From: Caryophanales bacterium UBA7581
GTDB taxonomy: Bacteria; Bacillota_I; Bacilli_A; RFN20; CAG-826
Assembly: GCA_002477825.1 (NCBI GenBank)
Contig: DLKT01000025.1
Span: forward strand, 53,003 to 94,612
Direction: 5' to 3'
DNA: 41,610 bases
The notes beneath the pieces are model-generated. The model ran no database searches. It was given only the letters and a program-made list of their open reading frames with translations, and was not told where the DNA came from. Positions 34,378-41,610 of the stretch are shown here, one piece after another. Made by a program: the position numbers and the translations under genes. How positions within the stretch are numbered: position 1 is the first letter of the stretch; every line of letters begins with the position of its first letter.

Positions 34378-34917
34378 ATGAATATTTGGCATGATGTATC
34401 CAAAGATCGTATTCATCCTGATGATTTCGTTGCCTGTATTGAAATCCCTGCTGGATGCAAAAATAAGTACGAACTCGATAAACAAACTGGTGCTTTAGTT
34501 TTAGATCGAATTCTCTATACTTCTACACACTATCCACAGAATTATGGTTTCATTCCACGGACTTATGCTGGAGATAATGATCCACTCGACGTATTAGTAA
34601 TATGTTCAGAGCCTATTGTTCCATTAGCTCTTGTACAATGCTATCCTATCGGCATCATCAATATGGTTGATTCGGGTTTAGAAGATGAAAAAATCATCGC
34701 TGTATGCGCTCACGACCCAATTTACGGGAAGTATCGTGAGATTAAAGAATTACCTGATCATATCTTTGATGAAATTTGTCACTTTTTCAAAGTGTATAAA
34801 AGCCTAGAAGGAAAACAAACACAAGTCTTTGATATTGAAGGACGAGAAAAAGCGATAGCCATCATTGATCGCTATATAAAAGCTTATGATGAAAAATTCG
34901 GTAAAAAAGGAGAATAA
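34378..34917 (+). CDS. ppa: Soluble inorganic pyrophosphatase (family I)
   Basis: This 179-residue cytosolic enzyme hydrolyses pyrophosphate to phosphate. The start is ATG 34378, since AGGAGG sits 6 bases ahead of it; an ATG six codons upstream lies ahead of that site. The E. coli active-site set can be followed: Glu22, Lys30, Glu32, Arg44, Tyr56, and Asp66/Asp68/Asp71 in GDNDPLDVLV, then EDEKIIAV. Family I (not the DHH-type family II common in Bacilli) is worth noting. The transaldolase gene follows after 5 bases. Confidence 0.95.
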   Translation: MNIWHDVSKDRIHPDDFVACIEIPAGCKNKYELDKQTGALVLDRILYTSTHYPQNYGFIPRTYAGDNDPLDVLVICSEPIVPLALVQCYPIGIINMVDSGLEDEKIIAVCAHDPIYGKYREIKELPDHIFDEICHFFKVYKSLEGKQTQVFDIEGREKAIAIIDRYIKAYDEKFGKKGE

Positions 34918-34922
34918 AGTAA

Positions 34923-35558
34923 ATGAAATTATTTATTGATACCGCGAATATTGAACATATTCGTATTGCTTCAAAATGGGGCGTCATTTCCGGCGCAACT
35001 ACCAACCCATCATTAATCGCTAAAGAAGGACGTCAACTTGAAGATGTTGTAAAAGAAATTGTTGAGTTAATCGATGGTCCAATTTCCGCAGAAGTTCAAG
35101 AAGCAAGTGCGGAAGAAATGGTAGAAGAAGCAAAGAAATTAGCAAAAATCCATCCAAATATTGTTATTAAAATTCCAATGACGATGGAAGGTATTGCCGC
35201 AACTTCTCAACTTTCTAAATTAGGTATTCACACGAATGTCACCCTCGTATTCTCCGTTCCACAAGCAATTATGGCCTGTGAAGCAGGAGCTACCTATATC
35301 TCTCCATTTATGGGAAGAGTAGATGATGCGGGTCATTCTGGCGCTGAATTAATCGAAAAAATCATGGTCATGATTAATAATTATGGTTATGATACCCAAG
35401 TCATTGCTGCGAGTATCCGTAACTTAGCGCACATTGAACAAGCCGCTTTAGCGGGTGCTGATATTGCCACTGTTCCATTTGCGGTTTTAGAAAAAATGGT
35501 AAAAGATCCATTAACCGATAATGGCTTAGCGATTTTTAGAGAAGCAAGTAAAAAGTAA
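34923..35558 (+). CDS. fsa: Transaldolase, FSA/TalC type
   Basis: This 211-residue small transaldolase/fructose-6-phosphate aldolase transfers or cleaves a dihydroxyacetone unit through a Schiff base. Lys83 in VIKIPMT is the Schiff-base lysine. MKLFIDTANI at the start, GATTNPSLI near 24-32, and SPFMGRVDDAG near 130-140 are all family signatures. Length is typical of the decameric short form. The ribosome binding site AAGGAG overlaps the end of ppa, so the two are likely co-transcribed. A terminator follows. Confidence 0.94.
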   Translation: MKLFIDTANIEHIRIASKWGVISGATTNPSLIAKEGRQLEDVVKEIVELIDGPISAEVQEASAEEMVEEAKKLAKIHPNIVIKIPMTMEGIAATSQLSKLGIHTNVTLVFSVPQAIMACEAGATYISPFMGRVDDAGHSGAELIEKIMVMINNYGYDTQVIAASIRNLAHIEQAALAGADIATVPFAVLEKMVKDPLTDNGLAIFREASKK

Positions 35559-35571
35559 AAAAAGAAAATAT

Positions 35572-35601
35572 GGGCGATAGCGAGTTGCTAACGTCCTTTT
35601 T
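35572..35601 (+). terminator. Terminator after the transaldolase gene
   Basis: GGGCGATAGC (35572-35581) and GCTAACGTCC (35587-35596) pair with one A-A mismatch and one G-T, around a GAGTT loop. Five T's follow (35597-35601), then C and four more T's. Confidence 0.75.
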
Positions 35602-35614
35602 CTTTTGGCCTTCA

Positions 35615-35644
35615 TTGACAAAATGGAGGTAAACACGATATCAT
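35615..35644 (+). promoter_or_regulatory. Promoter of the LRR lipoprotein gene
   Basis: A perfect TTGACA (35615-35620) and TATCAT (35639-35644) are 18 bases apart, about 32 bases before the ATG at 35677. It is the only perfect -35 box among the promoter candidates in the window. Confidence 0.55.
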
Positions 35645-35676
35645 TTGAGTATATTAATTTGGGGGACTTTTTTTCT

Positions 35677-38574
35677 ATGAAAAAAACATTTTTATTTGTC
35701 ATAGCGATCATTTTAAGCTGTACTTCATGTGTAAAACATCGAGAACCAACCAGTACATCCAGTGTTCATCAACACCAACTTCTTTTTCATGACGCGAAAG
35801 AACCCACTTGTGTTGAAAATGGTTGGAAAGCCTATGAAACTTGTGAGACCTGTGATTACACAACTTTTGAAGAATTACCTGCGCTTAATCATAAAAAGGG
35901 AAATCCAATTCAGGAGAAACTTTTGGATGCAACTTGTAAAGATGAAGGACATTATGAAGAAGTCATTTATTGTACAAGATGTGCCATTGAATTAGAAAGA
36001 AAAGAAATTAAAATTGAAAAGAAAGCACATCAATTAACCCACGTAGAAAAAAAGGAACCGACCTGTTTAGAAAGTGGTTTTGAAGCTTATGATTATTGTG
36101 AAAACTGTGGCTATACCACCTATCAAGAACTTCCCTCTTTGGGTCATGATTATCAAGAACGAGTAGAAGTTGTTGATGGTGTTACGGTGCTTCATTATGA
36201 ATGCATTCGTGAAGATGCTTCTTATGATAAAAATTGTCAAATAGAATCCGCTAAAGGATTTACCATTGATGTAACGAACTATGATTATCCAATGCTTTTA
36301 AAAACGGTATCTAATAGTACGACAAGCGTATCTTTTAATAATACCATTACCGTTTCACAAGGTTGTACTTGGACATTATCAAAAGATGTTGAAGGATTAG
36401 AAATTATCCCAACTAAAAATATATCTTTAGTAGAAGGCCATAATTATGTTTATCTTACCGTTTGGTCTGAAAATGAAAAATATAACACGTTATATTATGT
36501 AGATATCTATCGTTTAAGTCTTGTTACCTATACATTCTTTAATGATAATGAGATAGTGGAACAAAATACAGTAGAAGAAAATACTGAAATCAACGCACCT
36601 TCATTAGAAGAAAAAGATCATCATCACGTGAGTGCCTGGAAAGATGATCAAGGAAATACGATGCAATTCCCTTATCAAGTAACCCAAGATATTACGTTCT
36701 ATGCAGAGTGGAGTATGAATCAATATACAGTCACCTTTGATGTAGATGGTGGAATAGAAATTCCGAGTATCCGTCAAGAATATAATCAAACGATTGCTTT
36801 ACCTTCTGCGAGTAAAGAAGGCGCTCAACTTTATGCGTGGGAAGATGAAAACCATACGCAATATGAAATCGGTGAAGAATTCTTAGTTTTAGAAGATACT
36901 ACCTTAAAAGCTATTTGGGTCGATGGTTTTGCATTTCATAAAAATGAAGATGGAACCATTGAAATCACCAAATACATTGGAAATGAAAAAGAAGTAGAAT
37001 TTCCTAGTTACGCAACTTCTATTTTAGAAAATGCTTTTTTAGATAATGAAACAGTAGAAAAAATTGTTGTTCCTACTACCATGAAAACCATACAAAAAGG
37101 GGCGTTTTATGGGATAAAAGCGTTAAAATCTATTACTTTACCATTTGTAGGAGAAAGTAAAGAAAATCCACAAAACTTTGGTTATATTTTTGGATTAGAA
37201 GGACATTATCTACAACAAAATTATGTTCCTCAAACTTTAGAAGAAGTCATTTTATTAGATGGTTGTTTAGAAATCCAAGAACACTCTTTTAGAGATCTTA
37301 CAGGTTTAAAGAGTGTTTATATTCCCTCGAGTGTAACGCGGATTGGATTATTTGCGTTTAATTCTTGTGATAACTTAACGATTTATTGTGAGGTAGATGC
37401 CCCACTAGCGGATTGGGATGCTGAATTTAACGGTCATAATCGTCCGATTGTGTGGAGTTATGCTGGAAAAAAAGGCGTATATAATGGCTTATCTTATGTT
37501 GTTTGTAAAAAAGATGATCAAACCTTTATTAGCATTATGGGACTTGATACTTCTATTGATGAAGAAGAAACACCAAAAGAAATCGAAATTCCTGAAAAAA
37601 TCGATGGAATTACCGTTACAACGATTAATGCCGGTGCCTTTAGTTCTTCTTCATTAACCCGTGTCGTGCTTCCAAATACAATAAAAGATATTCAAAAGAA
37701 AGCTTTCAGTGGCTCAAGAGATTTAGTAAGTATCAATATTCCAGAAGGAATTACCGAAATTAAAGAAAGTACATTCTTTTGTTGCACTAGTTTAAAAACC
37801 ATCGACTTACCAAGTAGTGTGACACATATTGAAGATGGTGCTTTTTCAAGTTGTGATCAATTAGAAATCATTAATTTAAACGAAGGTTTATTATCTCTTG
37901 GTGAACATGCGTTTGCGTCTTGTACTTCTTTAGTTACTATTGATTTACCGGATTCCTTAACGGAAATCAATCCATATGCCTTTGCTTTCTGCGATCAATT
38001 AAAACAAATAACGATACCACAAAAAATAGAAAACTTATCCAATTCAGTTTTCTCTTATTGTAAAGCATTAGAAAATATTGTTTTACCTACGAATTTGCAA
38101 ACGATTGGTGAAAATACTTTCTTTTATTGTACTGCATTAACGAGTATTACGATTCCTGAAAGTGTTGTAAAAATGGGCAGTTCTGCTTTTGAAAATTGTA
38201 CTTCTTTAGTAAATATTGAAATTCCTAATGGAATCACGGAGCTTTCTTCGGGTGTTTTTAAAAATTGTACTTCTTTAGAAACAGTGATTTTAAACGAAGG
38301 ATTAACCACGATTAAAAATAGTGCTTTTGAAGGTTGTTCCGCTTTAAAAAATATTACGATTCCAAATTCTGTAACTTCTATTAAAATGTGGGCGTTTAAA
38401 GATTGTACCTCGTTAACTAGCATCATTATTCCTACGAATGTGACTGAAATAGCGTTCTATGCTTTTTATAATTGTCCTTCTTTAACCATTTATTGTAGAG
38501 CAGAAAGTCAGCCAGACGGCTATGACGAAGAATGGAACGCAGATATTCCTGTTGAATGGGGATATAAAGAATAA
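35677..38574 (+). CDS. BspA-type leucine-rich-repeat surface lipoprotein
   Basis: This 965-residue predicted lipoprotein has a signal peptide (MKKTFLFVIAIILSCTSC) with Cys18 as the lipidation site. Domains in order are: three short C-x-x-C / EPTC repeats (about 42-73, 83-120, 127-158) of the type seen in clostridial surface proteins; a cadherin-like beta-sandwich (about 190-281); two InlB-type repeats ending in FYAEW and LKAIW (about 282-416); and about 17 LRR_5 units (about 420-965). The LRRs form two blocks, each closed by a cap of the form LTIYC...W...N...W. BspA-type proteins bind host or bacterial surfaces. The start is ATG 35677, with GGGGGA 10 bases upstream. Upstream in-frame codons precede the promoter-derived leader and are not used. 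Confidence 0.93.
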   Translation: MKKTFLFVIAIILSCTSCVKHREPTSTSSVHQHQLLFHDAKEPTCVENGWKAYETCETCDYTTFEELPALNHKKGNPIQEKLLDATCKDEGHYEEVIYCTRCAIELERKEIKIEKKAHQLTHVEKKEPTCLESGFEAYDYCENCGYTTYQELPSLGHDYQERVEVVDGVTVLHYECIREDASYDKNCQIESAKGFTIDVTNYDYPMLLKTVSNSTTSVSFNNTITVSQGCTWTLSKDVEGLEIIPTKNISLVEGHNYVYLTVWSENEKYNTLYYVDIYRLSLVTYTFFNDNEIVEQNTVEENTEINAPSLEEKDHHHVSAWKDDQGNTMQFPYQVTQDITFYAEWSMNQYTVTFDVDGGIEIPSIRQEYNQTIALPSASKEGAQLYAWEDENHTQYEIGEEFLVLEDTTLKAIWVDGFAFHKNEDGTIEITKYIGNEKEVEFPSYATSILENAFLDNETVEKIVVPTTMKTIQKGAFYGIKALKSITLPFVGESKENPQNFGYIFGLEGHYLQQNYVPQTLEEVILLDGCLEIQEHSFRDLTGLKSVYIPSSVTRIGLFAFNSCDNLTIYCEVDAPLADWDAEFNGHNRPIVWSYAGKKGVYNGLSYVVCKKDDQTFISIMGLDTSIDEEETPKEIEIPEKIDGITVTTINAGAFSSSSLTRVVLPNTIKDIQKKAFSGSRDLVSINIPEGITEIKESTFFCCTSLKTIDLPSSVTHIEDGAFSSCDQLEIINLNEGLLSLGEHAFASCTSLVTIDLPDSLTEINPYAFAFCDQLKQITIPQKIENLSNSVFSYCKALENIVLPTNLQTIGENTFFYCTALTSITIPESVVKMGSSAFENCTSLVNIEIPNGITELSSGVFKNCTSLETVILNEGLTTIKNSAFEGCSALKNITIPNSVTSIKMWAFKDCTSLTSIIIPTNVTEIAFYAFYNCPSLTIYCRAESQPDGYDEEWNADIPVEWGYKE
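37630..38496 (+). repeat. Tandem LRR_5 repeats (second block)
   Basis: About 13 units of roughly 23 residues follow the pattern A-F-x-x-C-x-x-L-x-x-I-x-h-P-x-x-h-x-x-I. At the DNA level, stretches such as AATTGTACTTCTTTAG recur nearly unchanged around 38196 and 38264, and TGTACTTCTTTAG around 37920, so slippage or recombination between units is possible. Confidence 0.8.
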
Positions 38575-38587
38575 AATTGTATTTTTT

Positions 38588-38639
38588 CCTACTTTTAGTG
38601 CCTACTTATATTTTCAAGCATAAATTAAAAGTGGGTGAG
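38588..38639 (+). promoter_or_regulatory. Possible ribosome-binding-site-sequestering hairpin
   Basis: CCTACTTTTA (38588-38597) can pair with TAAAAGTGGG (38626-38635) in a 10-bp stem with one G-U. The right arm contains part of the ribosome binding site GTGGGTGAG of the gene at 38645. A second CCTACTT (38601-38607) in the loop could compete with the first arm. Confidence 0.35.
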
Positions 38640-38644
38640 AAAAC

Positions 38645-39061
38645 ATGCGAGTAACCTATCGAGAAAAAGATTTAGTTCTTTTATGTAAAATTATGCGTTC
38701 AGAAGCACAAGGGGAAGGTGTTTTTGGAATGAAATTAGTGGGGAATGTGGTTGTGAATCGTGCAGTCGCAAAATGTTCGCCGTTTAAAAAGTTAAAAACT
38801 TTAGAAGATGTCATTATGCAACCGAATGCCTTTGAAGGCACACAAACGCCATTATTTACTTCCGCACCTACAACGCAAGAAAGAAGAATTGCGTTACAGT
38901 GCATTAAGTTCTGGCGCGCATATCCTGCGTATTCCGCTTTATATTTCCAAGCCCCAGGAAAAGGAAATCCCTGCAAAGAGAACTTTTGGGGAACCTTAGC
39001 AGGGCGGTTTAAAAATCATTGTTTTTATAATTCTTCTACGGGAGAAGATTGTGGCTTATAG
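38645..39061 (+). CDS. Cell wall hydrolase, SleB/CwlJ type
   Basis: This 138-residue protein matches the Hydrolase_2 (SleB/CwlJ) domain over nearly all its length: IMRSEAQGEG near 16-25 with the probable catalytic Glu20, GNVVVNRAV near 33-41, ALQCIKFWRAYP, and LYFQAPGK near 98-105. The C-terminal ENFWGTLAGRFKNHCFY matches the family. It has no signal peptide and no extra domain, as in CwlJ. In endospore formers these act on cortex peptidoglycan; nothing else in the window indicates sporulation. GTGGGTGAG precedes the ATG. Its end overlaps the convergent next gene by 6 bases. Confidence 0.9.
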   Translation: MRVTYREKDLVLLCKIMRSEAQGEGVFGMKLVGNVVVNRAVAKCSPFKKLKTLEDVIMQPNAFEGTQTPLFTSAPTTQERRIALQCIKFWRAYPAYSALYFQAPGKGNPCKENFWGTLAGRFKNHCFYNSSTGEDCGL

Positions 39062-39874
39062 AAAAGGAGAACGTAAATGTTCTTCTTTTTCCTTAGCAAT
39101 TTCTTGATATATTTCTTGATGTGTTTTTCTTTCCATCATCAGCGCCCAATAATACCATAATAAGTCATTGAGCTTTAAATAATAAGCAAACTTTTCAATT
39201 TCTTTTTCTTGGGGCTCTCTTAAAAAGTAAGAGGCTAAGAAAAAGAAAATCATTTGTTGATCACGGATATTATTTTCACTAATAAAAGACGCTAAATCAA
39301 AATAAGGGTCATCGAGGCCTACATATTCAAAATCGATGAGTTCCATATGGCCATCCTTTATTAATAGATTACCAGGCACTACATCATGATGACATATAAC
39401 GAAATCTTGCTCATATTTTGTATAATTTTCTTCAATATCCTTTTCTAAAGGATGCGATTCAACTTGTGCTTCTTTTCGATAGTAGTGCATCCGTTTTAAA
39501 GGTTCAAAAAAGGATAGAAGTTCTTTTCCGTCTTTCAGTGCATGAAGCCTTTTTAAAAGAGTAGCGATTTGCTTTAGTTGTTCTTTTGTAGCGTTTAAAG
39601 AAGAAAATTCCTCAAAATGCGGTTGATATAACGAGATTTTTATATTTTTATCCACATCAAAAAAGAGAGTAGGAAAAGAAGGATGAAATAGATTTCCATA
39701 TTTTTCTTCTATCCAAGCTTCTTCTTTAGGCCTAACATCTTTTCTTCCATTCTTTTTTGCAAGACGAACAAAGAAAGTATGATTGATTAAAACATGGTCA
39801 TTACTTAAACCAACCAAAAGAGGCTCGATGGTTTCGACTTTTTGATGAATGATATTTTCAATTTCTTCAATCAT
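39056..39874 (-). CDS. APH/choline-kinase-fold phosphotransferase
   Basis: This 272-residue protein has a protein-kinase-like phosphotransferase fold. The catalytic loop is CHHDVVPGNLL near 161-171 (Asp164, Asn169). LIDFEYVGLDDPYFDLASF near 179-197 has Asp181 as the metal ligand. The wording of these motifs (DFEYVG, DPYFDLA) is closer to choline/thiamine kinase than to aminoglycoside kinases, so a LicA-like or thiamine kinase role is more likely than drug resistance. The substrate is not shown by the sequence. GGAAGTG precedes the ATG. No terminator is visible; the gene ends inside the convergent hydrolase gene. Confidence 0.88.
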   Translation of the reverse strand: MIEEIENIIHQKVETIEPLLVGLSNDHVLINHTFFVRLAKKNGRKDVRPKEEAWIEEKYGNLFHPSFPTLFFDVDKNIKISLYQPHFEEFSSLNATKEQLKQIATLLKRLHALKDGKELLSFFEPLKRMHYYRKEAQVESHPLEKDIEENYTKYEQDFVICHHDVVPGNLLIKDGHMELIDFEYVGLDDPYFDLASFISENNIRDQQMIFFFLASYFLREPQEKEIEKFAYYLKLNDLLWYYWALMMERKTHQEIYQEIAKEKEEHLRSPFL

Positions 39875-39877
39875 ATT

Positions 39878-39906
39878 TTCACTTCCTTATTGAGTTATGC
39901 TATAGT
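39878..39906 (+). promoter_or_regulatory. Promoter of trmL
   Basis: TTCACT (39878-39883) and TATAGT (39901-39906) are 17 bases apart, with an extended TGC directly before the -10 box (39898-39900). It lies 20 bases before the trmL ATG, with AGGTG as the ribosome binding site. Confidence 0.6.
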
Positions 39907-39925
39907 GATATAGAGGTGTTGAATC

Positions 39926-40447
39926 ATGCTCCATATCATTTTATATCAACCAGAAAAACCCGCGAATACCGGTAATATTATGCGCACTGCGAAAGCCATT
40001 GGTGCTTCTTTACATATTATTGGTCCTTTAGTTTTTTCTATCGATGATAAATCGTTAAAAAGAGCCGGCATGGATTATATTGAAGGGTTATCCTATACGC
40101 TTTATGAGAATATGGATGACTTTTTAAACCAACATCCCAATGCCGATATTTATTATATTACAAGGTATGGGAAAAAAGTCTATTCCCATCAAGATTTTTC
40201 TAGAATCGGTCATGATTACTATATCATGTTTGGAAGAGAATCTACTGGCATTCCTCATGATATACTAAGAGCCCACATGGATTGTTGCTTACGAATTCCT
40301 ATGGTACCGAGTGCAAGGAGTTTAAATTTATCGAATTGTGTTTCTTTAGTCGCTTATGAAGTGTTACGACAACAAAACTTCTTTGGCTTAAGTACTGAAG
40401 AAGTTATTAAAGGCGAAGACTTCTTAGAAAACGAAGAACTAAAGTGA
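39926..40447 (+). CDS. trmL: tRNA (cytidine/uridine-34-2'-O)-methyltransferase
   Basis: This 173-residue SPOUT enzyme methylates the ribose of the wobble base in leucine tRNAs, using S-adenosylmethionine. The three SPOUT motifs are present: QPEKPANTGNIMRTAKAIGA near 8-27, YYIMFGRESTGIP near 98-110, and RIPMVPSARSLNLSNCVSLVAYE near 123-145 (the knotted SAM site). Length is typical of the minimal TrmL. Its 3' end overlaps the convergent rqcH gene by 9 bases. Confidence 0.95.
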   Translation: MLHIILYQPEKPANTGNIMRTAKAIGASLHIIGPLVFSIDDKSLKRAGMDYIEGLSYTLYENMDDFLNQHPNADIYYITRYGKKVYSHQDFSRIGHDYYIMFGRESTGIPHDILRAHMDCCLRIPMVPSARSLNLSNCVSLVAYEVLRQQNFFGLSTEEVIKGEDFLENEELK

Positions 40448-41610
40448 GAAGTCTTTTGGTAAAGAAGAGATGTGTAAGGTTTGGTATTTCTTTAATTGTA
40501 CTAAACCTTTTTTTGTCGTCTTCATGACTTCATTTAATGGGGTATAAATGACATCACCATCTAAAAAACCACCGAGATAAAGCGCAATAGAAGCGGCATA
40601 TTCGATAACTTCTTTCGTAGGATGTTCATCAAAAATAACCACATGAGAACCTGGATGATCTTTAACATGTAAGAAATAACCTTTTTTCTTACTTAAATGG
40701 AACGTTAAATAATCGTTTTGAAGATTATTTTTTCCATAACCAATTTTCACTTGATGATAAGAAGTAAAATAAGGTTCAAAGGCTTTCTTTTCTTTTTTTA
40801 CCTTACCTTTTTTCACTTTGATATAGTTATTATCCACTAATTCAATATACATTTCTTGCAGTTCTTTTTCGCTTGCGTGATTCCATTGTTCTTCTAATAG
40901 AGTAAAATAAGCGATATCTTCATCGGTTTCTTTCATTTGGATGGTAAGATGCTCTAAAGCACTTTTGGATTTTTGATATTTTTTATAATAACTTACGGCA
41001 TTATCTTTTAAACTCTTTAAAGGATCTAAAGGAATGGTAACATCTTCAATAACGACTTCGTTACCCGTATCTTTTAATGCATATAAATAAGTGAAGAGTA
41101 AATCACCATACATTTTATATTTTTCTGCCCCTAAGGCATTTTGATAATCCATCATTTGGTTTTTCTTTTTCTTCATCAATGCCTTTTTTTGACTTTTAAT
41201 GGTTTTAATCACGATCGCGTATTGATCTTTTCTTCTTTTATCTTCCACTTCTTTTTCATATAAATCAAAGAAACTGGATAAAGAATAGGGAAGAACTTCA
41301 ATTTCCTTTTTAAACGTATCATTTTGCGTTGGAAGTGTATAAGTAATTCCTTTTAATAAAGGACGATTCGCGTCAAAAGAAGTGCTCCGATAAAGCGCTA
41401 AAATGGTTTTATCTTCGTCTAAAAATAAAAGATTTGCGTTTCCAGTAATTAATTCAATAACTAAATAACGTATATGGGTTTGATAGATTTCATTTGTGCA
41501 AGATAAACGTAACGCTAAAATACGATCTTGGTTCCAGACCTCAACGTCTTCTAAAAAAGCATGATCAAGTTCTTTTCTTAATTGTAAAAATAAAGGTGTT
41601 CCTAAGGCAC
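40439..41610 (-). CDS. rqcH: Ribosome quality control factor RqcH (NFACT/FbpA), partial at right edge
   Basis: The reading frame stays open from the stop at 40439 to the window edge, giving about 390 residues; the N-terminus lies outside. The edge reads ALGTPLFLQLRKELDHAFLE, then NQDRILALRL, where the DR pair matches the Asp-Arg motif that RqcH needs for alanine tailing. LVIELITGNANLLFLDED follows, then a long coiled-coil/HhH region, and a C-terminal NFACT-R domain with LHVKDHPGSHVVIF near the end. RqcH binds stalled 50S-peptidyl-tRNA complexes and adds C-terminal alanine tails. A GTG at 41248 is inside the gene and is not the start. Confidence 0.93.
   Translation of the reverse strand, partial: ALGTPLFLQLRKELDHAFLEDVEVWNQDRILALRLSCTNEIYQTHIRYLVIELITGNANLLFLDEDKTILALYRSTSFDANRPLLKGITYTLPTQNDTFKKEIEVLPYSLSSFFDLYEKEVEDKRRKDQYAIVIKTIKSQKKALMKKKKNQMMDYQNALGAEKYKMYGDLLFTYLYALKDTGNEVVIEDVTIPLDPLKSLKDNAVSYYKKYQKSKSALEHLTIQMKETDEDIAYFTLLEEQWNHASEKELQEMYIELVDNNYIKVKKGKVKKEKKAFEPYFTSYHQVKIGYGKNNLQNDYLTFHLSKKKGYFLHVKDHPGSHVVIFDEHPTKEVIEYAASIALYLGGFLDGDVIYTPLNEVMKTTKKGLVQLKKYQTLHISSLPKDFSL

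Noticed and set aside
35625..35640. GGAGG at 35625-35629 as a ribosome binding site for a longer LRR protein or a leader peptide
   Set aside because: No ATG, GTG or TTG follows at proper spacing, and it lies between the -35 and -10 boxes. The signal peptide starts at ATG 35677.
37630..38496. CRISPR-like array suggested by regularly spaced DNA repeats
   Set aside because: The repeats are in frame, about 69 bases per unit, and encode LRR_5 units inside one long reading frame. No cas gene is present.
39056..39874. Aminoglycoside resistance gene
   Set aside because: The fold is APH-like, but the motif wording (DFEYVG, DPYFDLA) is closer to choline or thiamine kinases, and there is no mobile element or resistance context.
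1..41610. UGA-Trp (mycoplasma) genetic code
   Set aside because: Several genes end in TGA at conserved positions and tryptophans are encoded by TGG, so the standard bacterial code applies.

Overview
The window is AT-rich DNA from a low-GC Gram-positive relative, most likely an uncultured host-associated member of the Bacilli (Erysipelotrichia / RF39 / RFN20-like). This placement is inference from gene content and codon use, not from a marker gene. The code is standard: TGA is used as a stop (for example at 5809-5811 and in ATGA overlaps at 17563-17566 and 23456-23459), so it is not a UGA-Trp mollicute. Genes are tightly packed, often with overlapping starts and stops. No tRNA, rRNA, CRISPR array, insertion sequence or phage gene was seen.

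Layout. (1) 1-8019: start of a divergent minus-strand gene, then a 1,656-residue membrane-anchored repeat protein of unknown function, followed in the same direction by YigZ/IMPACT, an Mrp/Nbp35 Fe-S carrier ATPase and an M24B aminopeptidase. (2) 8020-16528: a terminator overlapped by a promoter, then malQ, glpK and an AddB-like/AddA helicase-nuclease pair. (3) 16568-19123 (minus): a three-gene ABC importer of the NMT1/SsuA/ThiY type, divergent from two plus-strand genes (19251-21002), one unrecognised and one DUF5677-like. (4) 21040-22683 (minus): a TGS-domain/uridine-kinase-like protein. (5) 23064-29948: a complete F-type ATP synthase operon, atpI-B-E-F-H-A-G-D-C. (6) 30036-32687 (minus): a small membrane protein, a CPA2-type cation/proton antiporter and an MgtC-like protein, with a divergent LysR regulator at 32815. 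(7) 33746-41610: a thioredoxin-like lipoprotein, inorganic pyrophosphatase, an FSA/TalC-type transaldolase, a BspA-type leucine-rich-repeat lipoprotein, a SleB/CwlJ-type hydrolase, an APH/choline-kinase-fold protein, TrmL, and most of RqcH running off the right edge.

How it may fit together. The ATP synthase c subunit carries the two-carboxylate ion-binding pattern (Glu44 and Glu77-Thr78, with Tyr82) known from Na+-driven rings, and a DD-motif antiporter lies one operon away. Sodium-coupled energetics is therefore a reasonable hypothesis. Subunit a has an unusual, convincing lipoprotein signal peptide. The least described element is the giant protein at 224-5194: four N-terminal membrane helices and a predicted extracellular region of about 1,450 residues containing roughly eight degenerate copies of an 70-90-residue helical module.
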